DNA of 32,126 nt from Arthrobacter sp. (lineage in GTDB: Bacteria > Actinomycetota > Actinomycetes > Actinomycetales > Micrococcaceae): the NCBI RefSeq assembly GCF_030540645.1, contig NZ_JAUNVV010000002.1:54871-86996 (forward strand), written 5' to 3'. This document shows, one piece after another, positions 15,018 to 22,304 of this stretch. Every line of letters starts with the position of its first letter. Positions within the stretch are counted from its first letter, which is position 1. The position numbers and the translations under genes were made by a program. The notes under the pieces were generated by a model, which saw only the letters and a program-made list of their open reading frames with translations, made no database searches and was not told where the DNA came from.

Positions 15018-15787
15018 GTGATGGTCCCCAGCTTTCCGTAGTCGGCAAAAACGGTGTCCCCGGCATTGACCCACATGGGCCGCGTGAAGGAGCCGGCGAG
15101 GATGAGTTCCCCGGCCTTGAGCCCGTCCCCGTGCGGGGCGATCTTGTTGGCCAGCCACGACACGCCCTGGGCGGGGTGGTTTAGTACGCCCGCCGCGACG
15201 CCCGTCTCCTCGACAGCCTGGTTCTTGTACAGGATGGCGGCCACCCAGCGCAGGTCCACGTCGTCGGGCCGTACCGGGATGCCGCCCACCACCATGGCGC
15301 CCATGGCGGCGTTGTCGCTGATGGTGTCCACGATGGTCCGGCCCTCCATCTCGATCCGGGAATCCAGGATCTCCAGGGCTGGCACCACGTATTCGGTGGC
15401 GCGCAGTACGTCAAAGATGGTGGCGTTGGGCCCCTTCACGTCCTCCTTGAGCAGGAACGCCAGCTCCACCTCGATGCGCGGGTGTGAATACTGCGACCAT
15501 TCCACGGTGCAGCCATTCTCCAGGATCATGTCCTTGAAAATGACCCCGTAGTCCGGTTCGGTGATGCCGGTGGCGTACTGCATGGCCTTGGACGTCAGGC
15601 CGATCTTGTGCCCGCCCAGCACCCGCCCGGCAGCTTCTCCGCGTTCACGCCACAACCGCTGGACACGGTAGGAATCCTCCACCGTCATGTCCGGGTAGCG
15701 CTGTGTCAGTCGAGGCACCGGGACCCGGCTCCTACCGGCCTCCACAAGTTCGTCGGCAATGCCGGCAATAGTTGCGTCATCGAGCAT
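15002..15787 (-). CDS. hpaH: 2-oxohept-4-ene-1,7-dioate hydratase
   Basis: The product is 261 residues, the usual length of HpaH and related 2-keto-4-pentenoate hydratases. GHKIGLTSKAMQ at about 59-70 is the family hallmark, and HPRIEVELAFLL holds the metal-binding glutamates. It adds water to 2-oxohept-4-enedioate, giving the substrate of HpaI. The ATG at 15787 is preceded by AGGAGATACACC. It lies between hpaD and hpaI in the operon. A 220-base repeat-rich gap separates it from hpaD, while its 3' end overlaps hpaI. Context makes HpaH more likely than MhpD or XylJ. Confidence 0.93.
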   Translation of the reverse strand: MLDDATIAGIADELVEAGRSRVPVPRLTQRYPDMTVEDSYRVQRLWRERGEAAGRVLGGHKIGLTSKAMQYATGITEPDYGVIFKDMILENGCTVEWSQYSHPRIEVELAFLLKEDVKGPNATIFDVLRATEYVVPALEILDSRIEMEGRTIVDTISDNAAMGAMVVGGIPVRPDDVDLRWVAAILYKNQAVEETGVAAGVLNHPAQGVSWLANKIAPHGDGLKAGELILAGSFTRPMWVNAGDTVFADYGKLGTITCRFE

Positions 15788-15831
15788 GGTGTATCTCCTA
15801 GCGTTTGAAGGGCTGAACCCGAGTGTCGTGA

Positions 15832-15988
15832 GTCGATCGACGGGAGCCGGGTGAGGCCATTTTGCCCGCGGAATCTATCGGGCGTCCGCGGTGGGCCCCC
15901 GGAAGCGAGGAGCCCACCGCGAGCTTGCGAGCGTTGGGAGCTTCCGGGGACGGGCGGCGGGTAAATGCCTCACCCGGCGAAGTCGATC
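15832..15988. repeat. Nested inverted-repeat element between hpaD and hpaH
   Basis: The outer arms are GATCGAC-4 nt-GCCGGGTGAGGC (15835-15857) and GCCTCACCCGGC-3 nt-GTCGATC (15967-15988), matching apart from the short spacers. Inside, GCGGTGGGC (15888-15896) pairs with GCCCACCGC (15912-15920), and CCCCGGAAGC (15897-15906) pairs with GCTTCCGGGG (15940-15949), so two folds compete. GTCGATCGAC at 15832-15841 is itself palindromic. The arrangement looks like a small mobile or REP-type repeat, or a folded operon mRNA spacer. There is no protein-coding signal in the 15788-16007 gap. Confidence 0.6.
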
Positions 15989-16007
15989 ACCGCGCGAAAG
16001 CTCGTGG

Positions 16008-17081
16008 TCAGAGCTGGGTGCCCAACTTGAACCCGCGATCCTCGCCCGGCTCGCGGGTGTAGGAGAAGCCGTCGGCGCCGACGGTGACTGCCATTTCGGA
16101 GGTGTCGGTGCGCTTGATGACCGGCTGCGGGTTGCCGTCGAGGTCCAGGACCAGGGAAGCTTCGGTGTACCAGGACGGGACCACGGCGTTGCCCCACCAG
16201 TCGCGGCGCTGGTTGTCGTGGACGTCCCACGTGATGGTGGGGTTGTCCGGGTCGCCGGTGTAGTAGTCCTGGGTGTAGATTTCCACGCGGTGGTCGTCCG
16301 GGTCCAGGATGTACAGGTAGAACGCGTTGGAGACGCCGTGGCGGCCGGGGCCGCGTTCGATCCGGTCGGAGATGCGCAGCGCGCCCATCTTGTCGCAGAT
16401 CTGGATGATGTTGTGCTTCTCATGCGTGGCGAAGGCAACGTGGTGCATGCGGGGTCCGTCGCCGCCGGTCAGGGCCGTGTCATGGACGGTCTGCTTGCGG
16501 TGCATCCAGGCGGCGTAGGTGACGCCGTCGGAGTCCTTGATGTCCTCGGAGACGCGGAAGCCCAGGTCTTCGAGGTACTTGCGGCCGCGGGGCACATCGG
16601 GGGTGACCTGGTTGAAGTGGTCCAGGCGGACCAGCTCGCCGGCGGAGTAGAGGTCATAGCGCTGGGTGAGACGCTCCACGTGTTCGGTCTCGTAGAAGAA
16701 CTCGTAGGGGAAGCCCAGCGGATCCTCGACACGGACGGAGTCGCCAATGCCCTTCGTGAAGCCTTCCTTGCGGCGCTCCGTGCGGCAGCCCATCTCCTTG
16801 TAGTAGGTTTCGGCGGCGTCTACCTCGGCGGGGGACTTCACCCGGTAGGCGAAGGCGGCGACGGCGGCAATGGGGCCCTTGCGCAACACCAGGTTGTGGT
16901 GGATGAACTCCTCCAGGGAGCGCAGGTAGATGGTGTTCTCGTCTTCTTCAGTCACGTGCAGGCCGAGCACGTCCACATAGAACTCACGGGACTTGGACAG
17001 GTCGGTGACGACGATCTCCATGTAGGCACAGCGGACAATATCCGGTGCCGGGGAGGTGGGGGTGGGAATAAAGTTGGTCAT
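16008..17081 (-). CDS. hpaD: 3,4-dihydroxyphenylacetate (homoprotocatechuate) 2,3-dioxygenase, MndD/HPCD type I extradiol enzyme
   Basis: The product is 357 residues, a two-domain vicinal-oxygen-chelate extradiol dioxygenase. Numbering matches the enzymes I know from Arthrobacter globiformis (MndD) and Brevibacterium fuscum (HPCD): metal ligands H155 (RLDHFN), H214 (MHHVAF) and E267 (HRVEIYT), plus second-sphere H200, W192, R243 and Y257. It opens the ring of homoprotocatechuate between carbons 2 and 3, giving 5-carboxymethyl-2-hydroxymuconate semialdehyde. MndD uses Mn and HPCD uses Fe, with nearly identical ligands, so the metal cannot be decided here. The ATG has GAGGAG upstream. It follows hpaE by 54 bases. 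Confidence 0.96.
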   Translation of the reverse strand: MTNFIPTPTSPAPDIVRCAYMEIVVTDLSKSREFYVDVLGLHVTEEDENTIYLRSLEEFIHHNLVLRKGPIAAVAAFAYRVKSPAEVDAAETYYKEMGCRTERRKEGFTKGIGDSVRVEDPLGFPYEFFYETEHVERLTQRYDLYSAGELVRLDHFNQVTPDVPRGRKYLEDLGFRVSEDIKDSDGVTYAAWMHRKQTVHDTALTGGDGPRMHHVAFATHEKHNIIQICDKMGALRISDRIERGPGRHGVSNAFYLYILDPDDHRVEIYTQDYYTGDPDNPTITWDVHDNQRRDWWGNAVVPSWYTEASLVLDLDGNPQPVIKRTDTSEMAVTVGADGFSYTREPGEDRGFKLGTQL

Positions 17082-17135
17082 GATGTACTCCTCGTTGAGT
17101 GGTGTGCTTTGTGGGAGATGCTTGGTGGCGGATGC

Positions 17136-18641
17136 CTAGTTACTGGCGGAGGCGCCGAATTTTGGTGTGTGGACGGCACCGAGAGTGATGTGCACGGCCT
17201 GCTGGTCGGTGTAGAAGTCGATCGAGCGGAAGCCGCCCTCGTGGCCCAGACCGGACGCCTTGACGCCGCCGAACGGGGTACGCAGGTCACGCACGTTGTG
17301 GCTGTTCAGCCACACCATGCCAGCCTCGACGTTCTGGGCGAAGTTGTGGGCGCGGGTCAGGTTCTGCGTCCAGATGTAGGCGGCAAGACCGTACTTGACG
17401 CCATTGGCCAACTCCAAGGCCTCTTCGTCGGTGTCGAAGGGGGTGATGGCGACGACCGGGCCGAAGATCTCCTCCTGGAAGATGCGCGCTTCGGGCTTTA
17501 CATCGGCGAAGACGGTGGGGGCCACGTAGTTGCCGTGGTCCAGTCCCTCGGGACGACCGCCGCCGGCCAGCAGGCGGCCCTCGGACTTGCCAATATCAAC
17601 GAAGGACATGACCTTGTTGTAGTGCTCGGGGTGGACCAGGGCGCCCACCTCGGTCTTGGGGTCGTGCGGGTCCCCGACCACGATGTTCTTGGCGCGTGCG
17701 GCGTACTTTTCGCAGAATTCGTCATAGATGGGGCGCTCAACCAGGATGCGTGAGCCAGCCGTGCAGCGCTCGCCGTTGAGGGAGAAGACACCGAACAGTG
17801 CGGAGTCGATCGCGGCGTCGAAGTCGGCGTCGGCAAACACCACGCAAGGGCTCTTGCCGCCCAGTTCCATGGACAGGCCCTTCAGGTTCGTGGCGGCGTT
17901 GCGGAAGATCGTCTGGCCGGTGGTGGTTTCGCCGGTGAAGGAGATCAGTGGGACGTCGGGGTGCTTGACCAGTGCGTCTCCTGCTTCCTCACCGAGTCCG
18001 TTGACCAGGTTGAAGACGCCCTGGGGCAGCCCGGCTTCCTCGAAGATTCCGGCCCACAGTGAGGCGGAGAGCGGGGTGAACTCGGCCGGCTTGAGCACCA
18101 CGGTGCAACCGGAGGCCAGTGAGGGGGCCAGCTTCCAGGACTCGAGCATGAACGGCGTGTTCCAGGGGGTGATGAGCCCGGCGACGCCGATGGGCTTGCG
18201 GTTCACATAGTTGATTTGTGAGCCGGGGACCTTCATGGCGTCGTCGAACTGGGCCACGATCAAGTCGGCGAAGAAGCGGAAGTTCTCCGCGGCGCGCATC
18301 GCCTGGCCACGAGCCTGGGTGATGGGCAGGCCCGAGTCAAAGCTCTCCAGCTCGGCCAAGCGCGCTTCCTGGGCTTCGACGGCGTCGGCGATCTTGTTCA
18401 GGATGCGTGAGCGCTCGCGCGGCTTCATGCGCGGCCACGGCCCGTCATTGAAGGCCCTGGTTGCGGCGGCCACTGCCAGCTCGATGTCTTCCTTCTGGCC
18501 AGCGGCGGCGGTGGCGTAGTTGGTGTTTGAGACAGGGTTCAGGACGTCAAACGTTGCACCGTTGACGGAGTCGACGAACTTTCCGTCAATGTAGTGCTGG
18601 ATGCGGGTGGGAAGGTTTTCCGGTACGTAGTGATCAGCCAT
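17136..18641 (-). CDS. hpaE: 5-carboxymethyl-2-hydroxymuconate semialdehyde dehydrogenase
   Basis: The product is 501 residues, an NAD-dependent aldehyde dehydrogenase of the HpaE branch. The catalytic set is complete: TPWNTPFM with N161, SMELGGKSPC with E259 and the nucleophile C293 in LNGERCTAGSR. The C-terminal WLNSHNVRDLRTPFGGVKASG pattern is typical of HpaE and related hydroxymuconate-semialdehyde dehydrogenases. It oxidises the product of HpaD to 5-carboxymethyl-2-hydroxymuconate. It lies between the gntR gene (17-base gap) and hpaD. Few alternatives are plausible given the operon. Confidence 0.94.
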   Translation of the reverse strand: MADHYVPENLPTRIQHYIDGKFVDSVNGATFDVLNPVSNTNYATAAAGQKEDIELAVAAATRAFNDGPWPRMKPRERSRILNKIADAVEAQEARLAELESFDSGLPITQARGQAMRAAENFRFFADLIVAQFDDAMKVPGSQINYVNRKPIGVAGLITPWNTPFMLESWKLAPSLASGCTVVLKPAEFTPLSASLWAGIFEEAGLPQGVFNLVNGLGEEAGDALVKHPDVPLISFTGETTTGQTIFRNAATNLKGLSMELGGKSPCVVFADADFDAAIDSALFGVFSLNGERCTAGSRILVERPIYDEFCEKYAARAKNIVVGDPHDPKTEVGALVHPEHYNKVMSFVDIGKSEGRLLAGGGRPEGLDHGNYVAPTVFADVKPEARIFQEEIFGPVVAITPFDTDEEALELANGVKYGLAAYIWTQNLTRAHNFAQNVEAGMVWLNSHNVRDLRTPFGGVKASGLGHEGGFRSIDFYTDQQAVHITLGAVHTPKFGASASN

Positions 18642-18658
18642 TGAGTTGGTCCTTTTCT

Positions 18659-19339
18659 TCAGTGCTGGGTTGGGTGGTTGGTTCGCGCCAGGTAGGCGTC
18701 AAGAGTGGCGGTGCGGTGGGCGCGGGCGGCGTGTTCGACGTCGTCGGGCCCGGCACCGCTTTCGATCAGGGCAAGCAGTGCCTCATGTTCGGCTACCGAC
18801 TGCTGTGCGCGGCCGGGGACGTAGGTGAACGTGGAGGAACGCAGCGCCTGCAAACGGTTCCAACCGCGGTGGACAAGGTCCAGGATGTGCGGGTTGGGGC
18901 AGTTCTCAAACAGGATGCTGTGGAAATCCAGATTCAGCGACGTGAACAGAACCGGGTCGAAGTCGGCCAGGCATTCGCGCATTTTTGTGTTGACTGCGCG
19001 GGCCCGGGCAATGTCGGTTTCCGTGATCATGGGAGCGGAAAGTGCCGTGGCGGCGCCTTCCACAATGCTCAGGGTCTGCATGGTGTACAGGTATTCCGTA
19101 GGGTCTATCCCGGCCACCGTGGCACCGATGTTGCGTTCAAACGTGATGTAGCTTTCTGCTTCCAGGCGGCGGATGGCTTCGCGGACCGGGACCACGGAGA
19201 ATCCCAGATCGCTGGCGATCTTGGCGAGCACCAGCCGGTAGCCGGGGGTGTATTTCCCCGCCAGGATCTTGTCCTTGATGGCCGCGTAGGCCTGCTCGGA
19301 TTTGCTGCCGGCAGGGGTGCCGGCTGACTGGGTGATCAT
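18659..19339 (-). CDS. GntR-family (FCD/FadR type) transcriptional regulator, probable hpa operon regulator
   Basis: The product is 226 residues. An N-terminal winged helix (about 15-85, with PGYRLVLAKIASDLGFSVVPVREAIRRLE) is followed by an all-helical FCD ligand-binding domain. The histidines in LDFHSILF, AEHEAL and AHRTATLD could bind a metal. The ATG at 19339 lies two bases after the stop of the FAH-RraA gene, so it is translated from the operon. FCD regulators generally respond to small carboxylic acids, so a pathway intermediate is a natural inducer. The ATCGTATACGAT palindrome upstream of the operon is a fitting binding site. Direct evidence of what it controls is not in the sequence. 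Confidence 0.88.
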   Translation of the reverse strand: MITQSAGTPAGSKSEQAYAAIKDKILAGKYTPGYRLVLAKIASDLGFSVVPVREAIRRLEAESYITFERNIGATVAGIDPTEYLYTMQTLSIVEGAATALSAPMITETDIARARAVNTKMRECLADFDPVLFTSLNLDFHSILFENCPNPHILDLVHRGWNRLQALRSSTFTYVPGRAQQSVAEHEALLALIESGAGPDDVEHAARAHRTATLDAYLARTNHPTQH

Positions 19340-19341
19340 GG

Positions 19342-20808
19342 CTACACGGCCGGGTTGGGATGGGTGAGCGCCCACTCGGTGAATTTTGCCCGCCAGTCGG
19401 CATTCATTGGGTACAGGCCCTCGACGCTGTTGCCTTCGGCGACCATTTGCGCGATGAACGTTTCCTCGTGTTCCTGGGCGATGGAGTCGTCCGCCACTTC
19501 CTCCGCCAACGACGGCGGGATCACCAGCACCCCGTCCGAGTCACCGACAATGATGTCGCCAGGCTGGACCGTGGCGCCGCCGCAGGAGATGGTCAGGTCG
19601 GTGTCCCACGGGATGTGCTTGCGGCCCAAAACGGCGGGGTGTGCACCGGTGAAGAACGTGGGCATGTCCAGTGCTGCCACCGCGTCAACGTCGCGGACGC
19701 CGCCGTCGGTCACGATGGCCACGGCTCCGTTGATCTGTGCACGCAGGGCCAGGATGTCCCCGACGGTGCCCGTGCCGGGCTCGCCGCGGGCTTCCATGAC
19801 GAGCACGTCGCCGTCGTTCAAGTTGTTGATGATGCGTTTCTGGGCGTTGTAGCCGCCGCCGTGTGACTTGAACAAGTCCTCACGGTTGGGTACGTAGCGC
19901 AAGGTGCGGGCGGTTCCGGCGATGCGCATTTCGGGGCGGGTCGACTTCAACCCGTCGATGCTGACGTTGTTCAGCCCGCGCTTGCGCAGTTGTGCGCTGA
20001 GTGTGGCGGTGCCGACGCTTGTCAGCTTGCGCTTGAGCTCGGCGCTGAGACCCTGCGGTGCCAGGCCGGCTGCTTCGGGGGAGCCCCAGGCATCCACGCG
20101 ATCGGCATCGGTGGTCTTGGGGCTGTTGCCGAAGTCTGCCATCTCGACGGTGCCCTGGGTGACGGTGGTGCTCAAGCGTCCTGTGGACAGCCCGGCGTCG
20201 GGGGCGTCCACCTCGACCTCAATCACGTCGCCGGGGCCGGCCACGGAGGATCCCGCGGGGGTGCCGGTGAGAATCACATCGCCGGGCTCCAGCGTCATGA
20301 GCTGGGACAGGTCCGCCACGATCTGGCTGAAGGAGAAGATCAATCCTGCGGTGGTGTCATCCTGGACAGGTTCGCCATTGACCCAGGTGCGCACGCGAAG
20401 GGCGGCCGGATTGACGTCTGCTGCAGGGATGAGTGCGGGGCCGAACGGGGTGAACCCGTCACCGGATTTGGAACGGACGTTGGAGCCCTTGTCCGCGTAC
20501 TTGAGGTCGTAAACGCCAAGATCGTTGCTGGCCGTGATGTGGCTGACGTGGGACCAGGCGTCTTCGAGGCTGACGCGGCGTGCCGCGGTGCCGATGACGA
20601 GGGCGATTTCACCCTCGTAGGCGAGCAGTTCGCAGCCTGCCGGGCGCTCGATGTGTGAACCGCTGAGGCTCAGTGATGAGGACGCCTTCAGGAAGTAGGA
20701 CGGTTTGGCGGGTGTGCGCCCGCGCTGGTCGGCCCGCGACTGGTAGGCGAGGTGGACGGCGATGACCTTGCCGGCCTGCTTGAGCGTGTCTGCGGTGACT
20801 TGTTCCAC
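19342..20808 (-). CDS. Fusion of an HpaG-like FAH domain and an RraA-like domain
   Basis: The product is 488 residues, starting at GTG 20808 behind AGGAGAG. Residues 1-220 form a fumarylacetoacetate-hydrolase domain: YEGEIAL with E65/E67, ITASNDLGVYD with D96, the loop KSGDGFTPFGP and ILTGTPAG. This is the fold of HpaG, the OPET decarboxylase and 2-hydroxyhepta-2,4-diene-1,7-dioate isomerase. Residues from about 240 to the end form an RraA-like domain with GDILALRAQINGA, TDGGVRDVD (R372/D373) and GDSDGVLVIP. RraA relatives include HMG aldolase and oxaloacetate decarboxylases. E. coli HpaG has two FAH domains; here the second is replaced. A plausible reading is FAH isomerase plus RraA decarboxylase in one chain. 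It is the first gene of the operon. Confidence 0.87.
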   Translation of the reverse strand: MEQVTADTLKQAGKVIAVHLAYQSRADQRGRTPAKPSYFLKASSSLSLSGSHIERPAGCELLAYEGEIALVIGTAARRVSLEDAWSHVSHITASNDLGVYDLKYADKGSNVRSKSGDGFTPFGPALIPAADVNPAALRVRTWVNGEPVQDDTTAGLIFSFSQIVADLSQLMTLEPGDVILTGTPAGSSVAGPGDVIEVEVDAPDAGLSTGRLSTTVTQGTVEMADFGNSPKTTDADRVDAWGSPEAAGLAPQGLSAELKRKLTSVGTATLSAQLRKRGLNNVSIDGLKSTRPEMRIAGTARTLRYVPNREDLFKSHGGGYNAQKRIINNLNDGDVLVMEARGEPGTGTVGDILALRAQINGAVAIVTDGGVRDVDAVAALDMPTFFTGAHPAVLGRKHIPWDTDLTISCGGATVQPGDIIVGDSDGVLVIPPSLAEEVADDSIAQEHEETFIAQMVAEGNSVEGLYPMNADWRAKFTEWALTHPNPAV

Positions 20809-20860
20809 GAAACTCTCCTGGGATCGGTTGCGGGCCGATCTATCCGGCCCTCATATCAAG

Positions 20861-20878
20861 TACGATATCGTATACGAT
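20861..20878. promoter_or_regulatory. Triple half-site palindrome upstream of the hpa operon
   Basis: TACGAT-ATCGTA-TACGAT is three consecutive six-base half-sites in alternating orientation, 53-70 bases before the first start codon. It contains the perfect palindromes ACGATATCGT (20862-20871) and ATCGTATACGAT (20867-20878). The GTATAC core fits GntR/FCD-type operators, so the operon's own GntR protein is the natural candidate. Confidence 0.65.
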
Positions 20879-20928
20879 TACCTTAGTCGTGTTATCCCCG
20901 TCACGTCAAGGGGTAGGGAGGAACTATT

Positions 20929-21480
20929 TTGCAGGGGTTTCTCTGGTGGGTGGGATCTCTTGCCGGTACGCTACTTATGCCCTGGGCTTCCGAGATGGGG
21001 AGCAATCGCGGCAGTCACAGATTTTATGCAGTCTTTGCATTTGCCACGGCGGCCGTTTTGTTCACGTTGCCAGCATGCTCGGCGTGGACGGCAAATCTGG
21101 CGTGCCGGATCTTATGTGCATCAGTACCGCAGGCAGCGGAGCCGACGCTACCCAATGGAGCGATGGTGGCACGACGGAAGGCCTCTACTTCCAAAAGATG
21201 GAACTCATCATGAAAGCAGGAGCCGCCTTCACACTCGGCGTCCCTCAAGAAATACGCGGGACCATGAAGATCGGCTGGTCCAATTCTGGATCGACGCTTG
21301 CCAATGAACTGGTCAATCCTGGTTGCACCTCCAACCGAAGCCAATACAGACCGGCTCGTCTACCCCGGCGGGTTCTGGCTCAAAGAACCCGGAGGCATTC
21401 CTCCCGCTATAACGAAAGATCAAGCGAGCCAAACGATCCACATCCCCATTGGCAGCAACCGCGCCAGGCGGCAGACTTGC
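20929..21480 (+). pseudogene. Decayed lipoprotein gene, at least two frameshifts
   Basis: A TTG at 20929 has GGGAGGA upstream; an ATG at 20995 is the alternative. The first frame gives an n-region (NRGSHR), a hydrophobic stretch and the lipobox LPAC, then loses coding character. The next frame takes over at about 21080: DGKSGVPDLMC, then GLYFQKMELIMKAGAAFTLGVP and MKIGWSNSGSTL, up to about 21325. The first frame then resumes with DRLVYPGGFWLKEPG and QTIHIPIG. Together they describe one exported protein of roughly 150-170 residues, broken near 21080 and 21325. The family is not recognised by name. Sequence error is possible at either point, but two breaks and a broken neighbour favour decay. 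Confidence 0.6.
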
Positions 21481-21830
21481 GCAACGGCTGTTGCGCTGAG
21501 TTTTCTAATAGTCCTCGGTGTCACCGGATGCGGAAAGACAGCTGTCGCAACACAGCCAAGGCCCACGCCTGTCCTGACGCAGCCTGAATTTACGGCGCCC
21601 GTTGATCCCCAAAGTGCTGCTGCCATGTCTGCCGAACTCAAAGCGGCGATCAAGAACCTTAAGGAACCGCTGCCGTCAGGGATTCAATGCCCTTTACTGA
21701 GAGCCGCTTCAGTGACCCGGACCACGCTTGGGAAAAGGCAATTCTGACTCCCGCCAAGTTGGGGGATCCCACGGCGATGCGCTCGAGCTTCAATAGCGAT
21801 TGCCGGGAGTACACGGCCGCTAATCCTTAG
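21449..21830 (+). pseudogene. Second decayed lipoprotein gene, frameshifted
   Basis: A hydrophobic segment AVALSFLIVLG leads into the lipobox VTGCGK, followed by a proline-rich linker (TQPRPTPVLTQPEF) and a helical stretch (PQSAAAMSAELKAAIKNLKE). Coding then jumps frame near 21663-21690. It continues as MPFTESRFSDPDHAWEKAIL and ends in FNSDCREYTAANP with a TAG at 21828. The start is also broken: a TTG at 21449 gives a basic n-region but hits a stop just before the hydrophobic segment. The tandem arrangement with the preceding lipoprotein remnant suggests a former two-gene unit. Its function is unknown. Confidence 0.55.
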
Positions 21831-21898
21831 CCTTGGGTCTGCACCGAATTTGCGTGGCTCCACCATACGGCAAAGAGAGTGTTCCCCGGAGCTTTTCC

Positions 21899-22257
21899 CT
21901 ATCGGCCACTCTTCGCCCGAGCACCGAACTCGTCAAGGACCCTAACAACATCCTTTGCCAACCAAATGCGGTTGCGCTTTCCGGTCGAGATCTGCCTCAG
22001 GATGTCAGCATCAACAAGGCGGTTAATCGCAACCTGCGCGTTGACGGCCGAGGAGTGAGCACCTTGCCTTAACGTGGTCACTCCACTCAAGACGCATCGT
22101 TTCGAGGTCGTCGACGAGAATTCGGCCGTTATGTATCGCCGCGAACGATGCCTCAGCAATCGAGCGGACTATGGGTGCGACGTCCCCCGACCGGTAGGCG
22201 ATGAGTGCGTCGACCGACTCTGCCATTGCCATCAGGAAATGCGTGAACCGTAATCAT
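21899..22257 (-). pseudogene. Remnant of a Fic (AMPylation) family gene with internal deletions
   Basis: On the reverse strand an ATG at 22257 opens into HAFPDGNGRVGR, a variant of the Fic motif HPFxxGNGRxxR with the proline changed to alanine. Coding then jumps frame and resumes with DALIAYRSGDVAPIVRS and ILVDDLETMRLEWSDHVKAR, which normally lies some 25-30 residues further on. A second jump near 22070 leads to NAQVAINRLVDADILRQ and a winged-helix-like end, RIWLAKDVVRVLDEFGARA. The N-terminal two thirds of a normal Fic protein are missing. Two internal deletions plus the truncation show this is not functional. Confidence 0.75.
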
Positions 22258-22304
22258 CTGGCACGATTTTGCCAGGTCCGTTCCGGGGCATCCAGCCGGC
22301 TCTA

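Noticed and set aside
15891-17753. 620-codon forward open frame opposite hpaD and hpaE
   Set aside because: It lies antisense to two clearly recognised enzymes, is rich in Val/Gly/Ala from GC skew, and has no recognisable domain.
20861-20878. Insertion-sequence end or attachment site
   Set aside because: No transposase or integrase is nearby and the position upstream of a GntR-containing operon fits an operator better.
21298-21747. Single intact 150-residue lipoprotein gene
   Set aside because: The lipobox lies about 80 residues in, behind the tail of another gene, and the natural C-terminus continues in a different frame to 21830.
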